A stretch of 20,618 nucleotides of DNA, from assembly GCA_036835325.1 (NCBI GenBank), contig DAITMF010000051.1, positions 1-20,618 on the forward strand, in the 5' to 3' direction. This DNA comes from CAMCHP01 sp036835325. Its GTDB lineage: Bacteria; Bacteroidota; Bacteroidia; Flavobacteriales_D; Sanyastnellaceae. Both the position numbers and the translations under genes were made by a program. This document shows, one piece after another, positions 5,916 to 14,607 of this stretch. Position 1 is the stretch's first letter; the number at the start of each line of letters is the position of its first letter. The notes below the pieces were generated by a model, which had not been told where the DNA came from, searched no databases, and worked only from the letters and a program-made list of their open reading frames with translations.

Positions 5916-7564
5916 GTACCGAGCAGTGCGCGTGCATGCTCGCGGGCACTGTCGGTAATGACTTCGCCTGAAAGCATTCCTGCCAGCTCTTCCACCCGTT
6001 CTGATTTTTCAAGCGATTGAAGCCGCGTAAAGGTGCGATCGCCAATGACCTCTTTGAACACTTTGAGGTGGTTGGTGGCCTTTCCTGCCACTTGCGGGAG
6101 GTGCGAAATGGCGATGAGTTGCGTTGATCTTGCCATTAGTGCCATTGCATCGGCCATCCGCGCAGCGACATCTCCTGAAACGCCGGTATCAATTTCGTCG
6201 AGAATCAAGGTAGGCAGGCGCTTGTACTCAGTTACCACCGCTTTGAGGGCGAGCATCAGGCGCGACAACTCACCACCTGACGCTGACTTTTCGAGCGGCT
6301 GGGGGCTACTGCCTTTGTTGGCGGTGAAGAGCAATTGCAGGTCAGAGCAGCCGAAGGGCCCCGGGTCGGGCAGGGCGTTCAGCGCGAACTGCAGTTTGGC
6401 GTCGGGCATTTTCAATCGCGACAGGATGGCAGACACCTCTGACTCAAGCTTTAAAGCCGCCTGTTCTCTGGCAGCATGTAGCGCCGCGCCCAATTTCAGC
6501 AATTCAGCGTGCTGATTATCAACGGCTTTCGCGAGTTGCTCAATGGCCTCGTCGAGGTGGTCGATGGACGCTACTTTGTTGGTTAACTCGATCTGAAGCT
6601 CACGCAATTCACTCGTCGAGTTGAGCCGGTGTTTGTTTTGGATGCGGTAAAGTTCATCGAGCTGTTGTTCGATGGCCTCTAGGCGCTGAGGGTCTTCGGC
6701 AATGGCTTCGCCTGTTCCTGTAGCCTCCATTGAAAGGTCTTTCAATTCGAGGTACACCGATTTCAATCGTTCGAGCAGTGCTGCTGAGGGTTGATGCACA
6801 TTGGCTGTCGCCTCCAAGGCCGTGATGGCCTTTTTCACTTCAGCAATTACGGGTTGTTCGCCTTCATCGAGTCGGTAACTTACTTCGCGCAGTGCTTCGG
6901 CAATGCTGCCGGCGTGCCGAAGGGTTTCGGCTTCTTGGGCCATATCGTCCCAGCCATTGCTATCAAGCTTCAAGTCATCGAGTTCGTTGAGCTGAAAGCG
7001 ATAGTAATCAAGATCGGCTTTGCTTTGCGCCTCGTGTTCACGCATGTGCTCGAGCTCTTTCTTTGCTTGTAGCCACGCACGGTAGTTTCGCTGATAAAGC
7101 AGCACGTGATCGGTTTGTTGGGCAGCAGCATCGAGCAATTCAAACCGGAACCCTTTCTCCCTCAACCGCGAAGTCTCCAATTGCGAGTGAATGTCTACCA
7201 CTTCGCTGCCAAAATCTTTCAAAACCTTAAGGGTGACGGGCGTGTCATTGATGAATGCCCGTGACTTGCCCGCCGGTGTAATTTCACGGCGGACGATGGT
7301 CAGCGCTTCAAAGTCGAGGTCGTTTTCAATAAAAAACGGTTTGAGCGATTCATCGAGTGCGAAACTGGCCTCTACAATGCACTTGGCATCGACGTTTCGA
7401 AGGGCCTCGTGTTCAGCGCGCTCACCGAGTATCAACCCCAATGCACCGAGCAAGATCGATTTGCCCGACCCCGTTTCACCTGTTATTGCAGTAAGGCCAT
7501 TGAGCAGCGGTAAATCGACGTGGTCAATGAGCACATAATTTTCGATGCGAAGATGCTTCAGCAT
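5912..7564 (-). CDS. recN: DNA repair protein RecN
   Basis: This 550-residue SMC-like ATPase has full family length. Walker A is 'GETGSGKSILLGAL' (29-42) after the typical start 'MLKHLRIENYVLID'. A long coiled coil with a central break spans about residues 150-380. The ABC signature 'SGGELSRLMLAL' begins at 429 and Walker B 'LILDEIDTGVSG' lies at about 453-464. 'ISHLPQVA' (about 486-493) is also a RecN hallmark. RecN works in recombinational repair of double-strand breaks. It is the last gene of coaBC-porD-recN, starting 3 nt after the porD stop. Its 3' end shares TTAA with the convergent oxidoreductase gene. Confidence 0.96.
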   Translation of the reverse strand: MLKHLRIENYVLIDHVDLPLLNGLTAITGETGSGKSILLGALGLILGERAEHEALRNVDAKCIVEASFALDESLKPFFIENDLDFEALTIVRREITPAGKSRAFINDTPVTLKVLKDFGSEVVDIHSQLETSRLREKGFRFELLDAAAQQTDHVLLYQRNYRAWLQAKKELEHMREHEAQSKADLDYYRFQLNELDDLKLDSNGWDDMAQEAETLRHAGSIAEALREVSYRLDEGEQPVIAEVKKAITALEATANVHQPSAALLERLKSVYLELKDLSMEATGTGEAIAEDPQRLEAIEQQLDELYRIQNKHRLNSTSELRELQIELTNKVASIDHLDEAIEQLAKAVDNQHAELLKLGAALHAAREQAALKLESEVSAILSRLKMPDAKLQFALNALPDPGPFGCSDLQLLFTANKGSSPQPLEKSASGGELSRLMLALKAVVTEYKRLPTLILDEIDTGVSGDVAARMADAMALMARSTQLIAISHLPQVAGKATNHLKVFKEVIGDRTFTRLQSLEKSERVEELAGMLSGEVITDSAREHARALLGT

Positions 7565-7567
7565 AGC

Positions 7568-8467
7568 TTAACCCAACCCTTCAGTGTAACGCTTAATGTT
7601 GCCCGGGTCAAGCTCTTTGCAGATGTTTGACACCCGCAACTTTTGCTCCGGAGACGCCATTTTAAACAACTGAACGATCTCGTTTTGTTTCGCCGCAAAG
7701 AACAGCTGGATGTTGTAGGAGCTTGGTCGAACGCGGTGAATGGCGCGCAACTCGGTCAAAGCGTCTTCAATGGTTTGTCGCCCATCTTCCAGTTTGTCAT
7801 AGAGTACGTCAAAGCCTCTGCGGTGGTAGAGGTAATTGCATTCGCGCAACGGCCGAAAGGTTTGCGAGAGAATGTTTTCAATCATCCAGAAGCGGTTGCG
7901 TTGACCTTGACTGCCTTTCCAGCCCGCTTCACCGGCGTTCTGTGCATTGGCTACGATGGTTTGCGCCTTCACAAAATGATCAGTGCCACCAAGGGGCGAG
8001 AAGGTATCGTAATCGGTACCAATGATCATGTAAGCGTAAAATGCCAAGGTTGAGGTGAGGTTGTCACGGTGTTGATCGAGACCAAACTGCAAAATTTGGT
8101 TGTCGACAAAGGTGAAGTCAAAGTCGCCATCGTTGGCAGTGAAAATGGGGGTTCTGTAATCAGAATTGTGCACCGGACGGCTGGCTTGGACCTGAATTGA
8201 ACCTGAAAACGATGTTTGATTTGGCGCAGTATTGATTGTGATCAAGATGTTGCACTCAATGCGCTCTTCAATATCGAACATGTCTTCGGTCCATTTACGA
8301 GAGTTCATGAACTCCCGAACCTGGTCTTGAATGAGTTGAAAACGTGAAGGGTCAACGTTGGCGACTTGCGGAGCCATGACCTCAACATTGCAGTTCAGCT
8401 CTTGGGCAAACGAATGTAAGCCTGTTATTAAAGCGAAGAGGGCAACGAGTGCGCTTCGAAATTGCAT
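7568..8467 (-). CDS. porD: Type IX secretion system-associated protein PorD (DUF4835)
   Basis: The 299-residue protein has the length and segment order of the Bacteroidota family DUF4835/PorD. A signal peptide covers about residues 1-21 ('LVALFALITGLHSFAQ', then ELNC). Family motifs are 'ERIECNILITIN', 'FSGSIQVQASRPV', 'LAFYAYMIIGTDYDTF', 'AGEAGWKGSQGQRNRF' and 'YLYHRRGFDVL'. PorD is linked to the type IX secretion and gliding apparatus; its molecular task is not established to my knowledge. It acts beyond the inner membrane. The start lies 40 bp inside the end of coaBC in another frame, and the signal peptide begins exactly there, so the overlap looks real. recN follows 3 nt after the stop. 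Confidence 0.88.
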   Translation of the reverse strand: MQFRSALVALFALITGLHSFAQELNCNVEVMAPQVANVDPSRFQLIQDQVREFMNSRKWTEDMFDIEERIECNILITINTAPNQTSFSGSIQVQASRPVHNSDYRTPIFTANDGDFDFTFVDNQILQFGLDQHRDNLTSTLAFYAYMIIGTDYDTFSPLGGTDHFVKAQTIVANAQNAGEAGWKGSQGQRNRFWMIENILSQTFRPLRECNYLYHRRGFDVLYDKLEDGRQTIEDALTELRAIHRVRPSSYNIQLFFAAKQNEIVQLFKMASPEQKLRVSNICKELDPGNIKRYTEGLG

Positions 8468-9690
8468 AGTTCAATGATTTTGGTGGCCAAATCAGCAGCC
8501 ACATCAGACTTGCTCTTTAACTCAAAAGTACTGATTTTATTGTGCCTATCGATGAAGGTGACCTTGTTCGTATCGTGGCCAAATCCGGCGCCGGCATCGT
8601 TCAACGAATTCAAAACGATTAGGTCGAGGTTCTTTCGCTGAAGTTTGCCCTTGGCGTGTTCGAATTCATTATTGGTTTCAAGGGCAAACCCAACCAAGAC
8701 CTGATGTTCCGGCTTGCTTTTACCCAATTCTGCAAGCACATCCACCGTAGGTTCAAGTTGAATGGTCAGTGCGGTTTCGTGCTTCTTTATTTTTTGGGAT
8801 GCTTGGATGGATGGTCGGTAATCGGCAACTGCGGCTGACATCACGACGATGTCGCTCTCCGGGCCAAACTTGGTGCATGCTTCAAGCATTTCAGCTGCCG
8901 TTTGGATGCGGGTGATGCGCACGTTTGGATGGGTTGTCGTAAGCGCGACGGGGCCCGTCACCAATGCTACCTTCGCCCCTAATTTGGCCAAGCGTTCGGC
9001 AATGGCAAAGCCCATTTTTCCGCTGCTGTGGTTACCAATAAAACGCACAGGGTCGATGGGCTCGTGGGTGGGTCCGGCGGTGACTAAAGCACGCTTGCCG
9101 TAGAGCGGCGACTTCGCCAAGAGCCATTCACACAGGTTAACAACAATGTGTTCAGGCTCAGCCATTCGGCCCTTGCCTGACAATCCGCTGGCGAGCTCGC
9201 CTTCTTCTGCGTCAATGATGTGAACGCCCCGTTCGGCAAGCAAATTCAGGTTCTCTTGGGTACTTGAATGTGCGTACATGTCGAGGTCCATTGCTGGAGC
9301 CACGGCCACCTGACAACGCGCACTTAGGTACACGGCGAGGAGCAGGTTATCGCACCGGCCATGCGCCATCGATGAAAGGGTGTTTGCTGTTGCAGGCGCA
9401 ATGAGCATAAGGTCTCCCCACAAACCGAGCTCAACGTGGTTGGTCCAAGTGCCCGCTGCCTTGCTCTCCGTGAAATCAGAATGCACAGGGTGGTTTGAAA
9501 GCGTAGCCAGCGTGAGCGGCGTGGTGAAATCCAGGGCGCCGGGTGTCATCACCACGCGCACCTCTGCCCCTGCTTTGACCAAAAGCCGAACCAACACAGC
9601 ACTTTTGTAAGCCGCTATGCTGCCGGTAACGCCAAGCACAATTCGCTTGCCTGTCAAAATGCCTGATGTCGATGTGTCTGTGGTGCTCAT
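8428..9690 (-). CDS. coaBC: Bifunctional phosphopantothenoylcysteine decarboxylase / phosphopantothenate-cysteine ligase
   Basis: The 420-residue fusion makes 4'-phosphopantetheine from phosphopantothenate and cysteine in coenzyme A synthesis. The CoaC flavoprotein half (about 1-190) starts with 'KRIVLGVTGSIAAYKS', has the catalytic His in 'TNHVELG', then 'LIAPATANTLS' and 'VAPAMDLDMY'. The CoaB half (about 195-420) shows 'ALVTAGPTHEPIDPVRFIGN', 'SSGKMGFAIA', 'VVMSAAVADYRP', the lysine pair in 'SQKIKK', and 'VGFALETN'. It leads the operon with porD and recN, a common Bacteroidota order; the rpoZ-like gene often found upstream is absent here. A TTG-N20-GACCTTTG promoter precedes it, and the box ends 5 nt before the ATG. 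Confidence 0.95.
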   Translation of the reverse strand: MSTTDTSTSGILTGKRIVLGVTGSIAAYKSAVLVRLLVKAGAEVRVVMTPGALDFTTPLTLATLSNHPVHSDFTESKAAGTWTNHVELGLWGDLMLIAPATANTLSSMAHGRCDNLLLAVYLSARCQVAVAPAMDLDMYAHSSTQENLNLLAERGVHIIDAEEGELASGLSGKGRMAEPEHIVVNLCEWLLAKSPLYGKRALVTAGPTHEPIDPVRFIGNHSSGKMGFAIAERLAKLGAKVALVTGPVALTTTHPNVRITRIQTAAEMLEACTKFGPESDIVVMSAAVADYRPSIQASQKIKKHETALTIQLEPTVDVLAELGKSKPEHQVLVGFALETNNEFEHAKGKLQRKNLDLIVLNSLNDAGAGFGHDTNKVTFIDRHNKISTFELKSKSDVAADLATKIIELCNFEAHSLPSSL

Positions 9691-9695
9691 CGTGA

Positions 9696-9726
9696 CAAAG
9701 GTCGTAGTTCAATTGGTCAGCTACAA
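9696..9726 (-). promoter_or_regulatory. Promoter of the coaBC-porD-recN operon
   Basis: On the minus strand TTG (9726-9724) is followed after 20 nt by GACCTTTG (9703-9696), one mismatch from TAnnTTTG. The spacing fits the Bacteroidota -33/-7 architecture. The box ends 5 nt before the coaBC ATG, again predicting little or no leader. Confidence 0.6.
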
Positions 9727-9806
9727 GAACCGTGCAGACTTTAAACGTTTAATCTTTTACCGGTCGTTTCAATCGCCCTTGCAGTAAAGGATGCAGCCCT
9801 GTTCGT

Positions 9807-9814
9807 TACCTTTG
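9807..9814 (+). promoter_or_regulatory. TAnnTTTG box of the ABC-F gene
   Basis: TACCTTTG ends 5 nt before the ATG. A TTG at 9779-9781 lies 25 nt upstream of the box, slightly longer than the usual spacing. The octamer is identical to those of yqgF and yciO. Confidence 0.6.
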
Positions 9815-9819
9815 CACCC

Positions 9820-11709
9820 ATGGAAGGCGGCATCAATTACCTATCGGTTGAAAACCTGAGCAAGAGCTACGGCGAACGACTCATCTTCGAAAACCTCACC
9901 TTTGGTTTGTCAAAAGGAAGCAAGGTGGGATTGGTTGCCCGCAACGGCAGCGGAAAAACCACACTTTTGCGCATTCTTACCGGCAAAGACTCGGCCGAAC
10001 AAGGCACCGTCACCTTCAACAAAGAAGTCCGCCTTGCCTTTCTTGAGCAAGAGCACAACCTGAGTGAACAGCTCTCCATTCTTGAGAACCTGTTCGAAGC
10101 TGACAACGAGATGGCCCGTGCAGTGAAGGCCTACGAACTTGCGCTTCTTGAATCGAAGCACGGAGGGTCTGATGAAAAGCTTCAGAAAGCAATCGAAGTG
10201 ATGGACCGCGTGAACGCTTGGAACTACGAAAGCGATGCGCGGCAAATCCTCGGGAAGCTCAACATCCACGACCTCACAATGCAGGTTTCGTCGATGAGTG
10301 GAGGCGAGAAACGCCGCGTGGCTTTGGCCAAAGCACTGATTTCTTCACCCGATTTGCTCTTGCTTGATGAGCCCACCAACCACCTTGATCTCGACATGAT
10401 CGAATGGCTTGAAAGCTACCTCGCTTCATCGAACATGACCCTGCTGATGGTGACCCATGACCGGTACTTTTTGGAGGTAGTGTGCGATGAAATCCTTGAG
10501 ATTGACGAAGGCAAAATTTACAAGTACAAAGGCAACTTCTCGTACTTCCTTGAAAAAAAGGTCGAGCGCGAAGAACTCGAATTTGCCAACCGCGAGAAGG
10601 CGCGCAACCTCATGCGGCGCGAGCTCGAATGGGTGCGCTCAACTCCCAAAGCCCGCACGACAAAGTCAAAATACCGCATGCAGCAGTTCGACGGTGTAAA
10701 ACAAGCGGCCACCAAACGGCTCGAAGACGACGAACTCAAACTGCAACTCAATCCTGAACGCCTTGGCGGAAAAATCGTTGAGCTGCATCGCCTGCGAAAA
10801 TCGTTCGGTGACCGATCGCTCATCAACGGGTTCGACTACGTTTTCAAGCGCGACGAAAAAATGGGCATCGTGGGCCCCAACGGTTCAGGAAAGAGCACCT
10901 TTTTGAATCTGTTGACCGGACGTGAAATGCCCGACGGTGGCAAGGTCGTCATTGGCGAAACGGTTGTTTTTGGCTACTACACACAGCAAGACATCCCCTT
11001 CCGCGATGACCAACGTGTTATTGAAGTCATCAAAGACATCGCCGAAGTCATTCCACTGAAAGGCGGAGCCAAAATAACCGCTGCACAAATGCTCGAGCGC
11101 TTCCTCTTCTCGAGGGGAATGCACTACCAGTACATCGGCAAATTGAGCGGTGGTGAACGTAAGCGTTTGTACTTGCTCACCATCCTGATGAAGAACCCCA
11201 ATTTCCTCATCCTCGATGAACCTACCAACGACCTCGACATCTTCACCCTCGGTGTACTTGAAGACTACCTGCAAGACTTTCCCGGCTGCTTGGTCGTGGT
11301 GAGCCATGACCGTTACTTTATGGACAAGCTCACCGAACACCTCCTTGTCTTCAGCCACGAAGGCAGCATCCGTGATTTGCCAGGAAATTATACCCGTTAC
11401 CGCGAAATCACCGAAGCCGAAGAACGCGAAAGCAAAGGCAAAGAAGTTGCGGCGGCCCATCCATCCCCCAAAAAAGAAACCCCGGCAACTGCAACGAAAA
11501 AAATGGGGTTCAAAGAAAAGTTCGAATTTGAGCAGCTCGGTCCGCAAATCGCTGCGCTCGAACAGCGAAAGGGCGAATTGGAAACCCTTTTGCAAAGTGA
11601 AAGTGATGTAGACGCCATTGTACGTCATTCGGCCGAACTCGGCAAGGTCATGGAAGAGCTTGACGAGAAGGAAATGCGTTGGCTCGAACTTTCAGAAATG
11701 AGCGCTTAA
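9820..11709 (+). CDS. ABC-F family ATP-binding protein (Uup-like)
   Basis: The 629-residue soluble protein has two ABC domains and no membrane segments. Domain 1: Walker A 'ARNGSGKTTL' (about 40-49), signature 'MSGGEKRRVALAKAL' (about 158), Walker B 'LLLLDEPTNHLDL'. Domain 2: Walker A 'GPNGSGKSTF' (about 351), signature 'LSGGERKRLYLLTIL' (about 440), Walker B 'FLILDEPTNDLDI'. The linker between the domains is charged and rich in Arg and Lys. A Lys/Pro/Ala-rich stretch leads to a C-terminal coiled coil (about 570-627), as in Uup-type members. ABC-F proteins act on ribosomes, or in the Uup case are linked to DNA-structure stability; nothing nearby decides between these roles. The 3' end shares TTAA with pyrD. 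Confidence 0.92.
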   Translation: MEGGINYLSVENLSKSYGERLIFENLTFGLSKGSKVGLVARNGSGKTTLLRILTGKDSAEQGTVTFNKEVRLAFLEQEHNLSEQLSILENLFEADNEMARAVKAYELALLESKHGGSDEKLQKAIEVMDRVNAWNYESDARQILGKLNIHDLTMQVSSMSGGEKRRVALAKALISSPDLLLLDEPTNHLDLDMIEWLESYLASSNMTLLMVTHDRYFLEVVCDEILEIDEGKIYKYKGNFSYFLEKKVEREELEFANREKARNLMRRELEWVRSTPKARTTKSKYRMQQFDGVKQAATKRLEDDELKLQLNPERLGGKIVELHRLRKSFGDRSLINGFDYVFKRDEKMGIVGPNGSGKSTFLNLLTGREMPDGGKVVIGETVVFGYYTQQDIPFRDDQRVIEVIKDIAEVIPLKGGAKITAAQMLERFLFSRGMHYQYIGKLSGGERKRLYLLTILMKNPNFLILDEPTNDLDIFTLGVLEDYLQDFPGCLVVVSHDRYFMDKLTEHLLVFSHEGSIRDLPGNYTRYREITEAEERESKGKEVAAAHPSPKKETPATATKKMGFKEKFEFEQLGPQIAALEQRKGELETLLQSESDVDAIVRHSAELGKVMEELDEKEMRWLELSEMSA

Positions 11710-12743
11710 TTATGCGCTATCAGGCCGCGGTTAATGCGTGAAGGCAGGCCCGGCCCCTCGTACACAAAACCTGAATACACCTGCACAAGTGCTGCTCCGG
11801 CATCGAGTTTTTCGCGCGCATCGCTTGCAGAGGCGATGCCGCCCACGCCGATAATCGGAAACGCACCCGCAGAATGTTGGTGGAGGTAACGAATAACCTC
11901 GGTGCTACGATCAGTGAGGGGCTTACCGCTCAAACCGCCCGCACCAATGGCCTCTACCTCGCTTGATGCGGTTTTCAATCGGCTGCGGTCAATTGTGGTG
12001 TTGGTGGCAATAACACCATCAATGCCCGTTTCAGCCACGATTTCAACAATGTCGTTCAACTGAGAATCGGTCAAATCAGGCGCGATTTTCAGGAGAAGGG
12101 GCCTTGGCTTCGCCGTGGTGCGGTTGCGATCCATTAACTGGTTCAGCAATGCCTTGAGCGGCTCCTTCTCCTGAAGTTCACGCAAATTCGGGGTATTCGG
12201 CGAACTCACGTTCACCACGAAATAGTCAACGTATGGGTAGAGCGCATCGAAGCATTTGAGGTAATCGCTGACCGCGTCTTCGTTTGGGGTTGCTTTGTTC
12301 TTCCCAATGTTGCCGCCAACGATCAAACTGCCTTTTCTGCGGTTCTTCAAACGTTCGGCCGCATCAGCAGCGCCGCGGTTATTGAAGCCCATGCGGTTGA
12401 TCAGCGCAGCATCGGCCGGCAAACGGAACAAGCGCGGCGTCGGATTCCCATCTTGGGGCACAGGGGTAACGGTACCGATTTCAATAAAACCAAAGCCCAA
12501 GCAGCCGAGCTCGTCAAAAAGCAGTGCATCTTTATCAAAACCGGCAGCCAAACCAACCGGATTCTTGAACTTGAGTCCGAAAACTTCACGTTCAAGCGAG
12601 GGGTGTTCAACGCGGTACAGGGCTTTAAACAGCGCCCTCATGCCCGGTATGCGCATGGCGAAGCGCAGCATATCGAAGGCCATGTAATGCGCTCGCTCGG
12701 GGTCGAGTCGAAAAAGAAGGGGCTTCAGGAAAATCTTATACAC
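11706..12743 (-). CDS. pyrD: Dihydroorotate dehydrogenase (quinone), class 2
   Basis: This 345-residue enzyme oxidises dihydroorotate to orotate in pyrimidine synthesis, using FMN and passing electrons to membrane quinone. The N-terminal extension 'MYKIFLKPLLFRLDPERAHYMAF' (start MYKIFLKPLL) marks the membrane-associated class 2. FMN and substrate motifs are 'NPVGLAAGFDKD' (61-72), 'EIGTVTPVPQ', 'NRMGFNN' (116-122), and 'NVSSPNTPNLREL' (178-190) with catalytic Ser181. 'LKIAPDL', 'ATNTT', 'GGLSGKPL' and 'IGVGGI' follow. The start is GTG, chosen because the family N-terminus begins there and a GAATTTTG box (12755-12748) lies 4 nt upstream. The gene follows the M23 peptidase gene after 30 bp. 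Confidence 0.95.
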   Translation of the reverse strand: MYKIFLKPLLFRLDPERAHYMAFDMLRFAMRIPGMRALFKALYRVEHPSLEREVFGLKFKNPVGLAAGFDKDALLFDELGCLGFGFIEIGTVTPVPQDGNPTPRLFRLPADAALINRMGFNNRGAADAAERLKNRRKGSLIVGGNIGKNKATPNEDAVSDYLKCFDALYPYVDYFVVNVSSPNTPNLRELQEKEPLKALLNQLMDRNRTTAKPRPLLLKIAPDLTDSQLNDIVEIVAETGIDGVIATNTTIDRSRLKTASSEVEAIGAGGLSGKPLTDRSTEVIRYLHQHSAGAFPIIGVGGIASASDAREKLDAGAALVQVYSGFVYEGPGLPSRINRGLIAHN

Positions 12744-12747
12744 GGCG

Positions 12748-12755
12748 CAAAATTC
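12748..12755 (-). promoter_or_regulatory. TAnnTTTG-like box of pyrD
   Basis: GAATTTTG on the minus strand differs from the consensus only in the first base and ends 4 nt before the GTG start. It sits in the 30-bp gap after the M23 peptidase stop, so pyrD may have its own leaderless transcript besides read-through. Confidence 0.4.
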
Positions 12756-12773
12756 GGTAAAAATCAGACGAAC

Positions 12774-14471
12774 TCAGAAGCTTCGGCTCAGGGTGCGCAC
12801 ATTTCCCCGTTCATCGCGCACCTCAATGCTAAACTGCTTCGATTGAGGGGTGATTATGCCGTCGTCTGAAGCATTGTGCCACAGCAAATTGCGCTTGGGG
12901 TCAAAGTGCATGCGAATCCACTGGCCATCGCACTCAGCGCGGATAAAATCAACGCCCGATAAATCGTCGGTGACCTTGCATTCGACGTATGAACGCGAAA
13001 ACCGCACGATGCTCACCGCGGGCGGCGTATCGTCAATGGCAACGGCGAATTCGCCAAATTCCATAATACGCGCCGAAACTTCACCGTTGATCAATTCGCC
13101 TCCAACTGCGCGGTAGCGTTGCCTATCGGGGTCGTAATTGACCATCAGGAGCTTGTTTTCTTTTCCTTCGGGGATGGATGAGGGACGGATGGCGACGAGT
13201 ACGTTGTCATTCAGCGGTTCGTAGCGGTTGCCAATTTGGTAATGGGATGAGTACGGGGTTGAACGACGTGCAACGGGCTCAATCCAGCACCATGCATCGT
13301 CAAAAAGACGTCCTTCCGGCACGAAAACGTCGCAGCTATCGGTGCGGATGGAATTGACTGTGTCGTACTGAAAAAGGCGCGCACCTTCAGGTAAAACCTG
13401 AGATTCGTCGCCCTTGGTTTTCGCCGGCGAACCAATTACCGAGAAACTCACCGAACTCGCGTTACCGTGTACGTCAAACACTTCAACTGCTATGGTGGAG
13501 CTTACTCCAAGGGCAACAGAAAGCGCACCGTTTCCACGAATTGTTTTGTAAATCGGCAAGCGGTTATCGGGCAGTGTAAAAGTGCGGTGTATGCTCTTTT
13601 TCTCCTTTTTGAGCAATTGGTAATCAGCGTGCGCATTCATGTGGCGTTTCACGCCGAAATCGAGACGATCAATGCGTTGCTCATAGACTTCTTCACCATC
13701 TACCGTTACCACAATGCGGTAAATACCGCATGAATTGCTGTTGTTGTCGAGCAAGTCAATGGTGTGAACGCCCACACCAAACGCCCCACTGACAGGAATC
13801 GGCGATGTGCGCTTCAATGCGACTTTACCTGTTGAAGCCATCGTCTCAAACAGTTGGCTGCGGCGGGTACCTGAGATTTCGCTGCTATCAGACAGTGGGG
13901 TCAGTTGAATGCCCTTCACAAGAGGGGCTCGGGTATCGGCAACCGGGAAATTCCAAAGCAACGGGTTTACCGGATGTTCTGACACAGTTTCCCTGACTTC
14001 AAAATGCAGGTGCGGACCACCGCTGCTGCCGCTGTTACCGCTCAGCGCAATGACTGCACTGCTGTCGACACACAAACGATTTTTACCAGGATACAAATCG
14101 ACTTCCCATTCTTCGAGTTCGTATTGGCTTTCTCTCAGGTACGAAGCGATGGGTTCTTTGAACTCCGATAGGTGGGCGTACACGGTGGTGTAACCGTTCG
14201 GGTGATCAATGTAGACCACGTTTCCGTAGCCGTATGCGCTGACTTTGATTCGACTAACGCAACCATGTGTAACTGCATACACGGGCAAACCTTCACGCCC
14301 TTGGGTTTTGATGTCAAGTCCGGAGTGGAAATGGTTCGTCCGAAATTCGCCAAAGTTGCCGGATAGGTTAAGAGGAATATCAAGGGGCGGACGAAACCCT
14401 TTAAAACTGCCATGCTGCGCTAGAGCTTGCAGTGAAGAGAGAATTCCGACGACGAGCGCGATGTGTTTCAT
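12774..14471 (-). CDS. M23 family (LytM-type) metallopeptidase, exported
   Basis: The protein has 565 residues. An N-terminal signal peptide (about 1-19, 'IALVVGILSSLQALAQ') sends it to the periplasm. The LytM domain follows: 'HFHSGLDIK' gives zinc ligands H49 and D53, 'TVYAHL' holds H100, and 'GGPHLHFEVR' (151-160) gives H154 and H156, so the active site looks intact. An inserted loop rich in acidic residues (about 105-135) separates the parts. The remaining 400 residues form probable beta-sandwich modules ('VKGIQLTPL', 'VVTVDGEEVYEQRIDRLDF', 'IMEFGEFAVAIDDTPP', 'VTDDLSGVDFIRAECDGQWI') with no assigned name here. The likely role is cleavage of peptidoglycan cross-links or assembly of the cell wall. 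A TAACTTG element lies 8 nt before the ATG. Confidence 0.9.
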   Translation of the reverse strand: MKHIALVVGILSSLQALAQHGSFKGFRPPLDIPLNLSGNFGEFRTNHFHSGLDIKTQGREGLPVYAVTHGCVSRIKVSAYGYGNVVYIDHPNGYTTVYAHLSEFKEPIASYLRESQYELEEWEVDLYPGKNRLCVDSSAVIALSGNSGSSGGPHLHFEVRETVSEHPVNPLLWNFPVADTRAPLVKGIQLTPLSDSSEISGTRRSQLFETMASTGKVALKRTSPIPVSGAFGVGVHTIDLLDNNSNSCGIYRIVVTVDGEEVYEQRIDRLDFGVKRHMNAHADYQLLKKEKKSIHRTFTLPDNRLPIYKTIRGNGALSVALGVSSTIAVEVFDVHGNASSVSFSVIGSPAKTKGDESQVLPEGARLFQYDTVNSIRTDSCDVFVPEGRLFDDAWCWIEPVARRSTPYSSHYQIGNRYEPLNDNVLVAIRPSSIPEGKENKLLMVNYDPDRQRYRAVGGELINGEVSARIMEFGEFAVAIDDTPPAVSIVRFSRSYVECKVTDDLSGVDFIRAECDGQWIRMHFDPKRNLLWHNASDDGIITPQSKQFSIEVRDERGNVRTLSRSF

Positions 14472-14479
14472 GGGTGGTG

Positions 14480-14486
14480 CAAGTTA
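14480..14486 (-). promoter_or_regulatory. Possible -7 element of the M23 peptidase gene
   Basis: TAACTTG on the minus strand resembles the TAnnTTTG box with one T missing, 8 nt before the ATG. It is weaker than the other boxes in the window. Confidence 0.3.
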
Positions 14487-14589
14487 CGAAGGGCTGCACC
14501 GATGAACGGGAAGCGGTTCGGAGGATGATATCCATCCTGTACTGTCAATAACGGTGAACTTCGATGCAGTGGTGTACACTGAACATTCG

Positions 14590-14597
14590 TACTTTTG
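14590..14597 (+). promoter_or_regulatory. TAnnTTTG box of the coiled-coil/zapA/rny operon
   Basis: TACTTTTG is a full match, 10 nt before the proposed ATG at 14608. It argues against a longer reading frame starting upstream at 14554, because that start would lie outside the transcript. Confidence 0.55.
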
Positions 14598-14607
14598 CGA
14601 AAGGGAG

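Noticed and set aside
10885..11628. Long antisense reading frame (247 codons) opposite the ABC-F gene
   Set aside because: It is the shadow of a well-conserved coding sequence with all ABC motifs; the antisense product has low-complexity Phe-rich runs and no family pattern.
14522..14538. AGGATG-ATATC-CATCCT inverted repeat in the M23/coiled-coil divergent region, with a near-match to the dispersed 9-mer (TATCCATCC)
   Set aside because: The stem is only 6 bp and the 9-mer has a mismatch; not counted as a site, though it may be a decayed copy or an operator.
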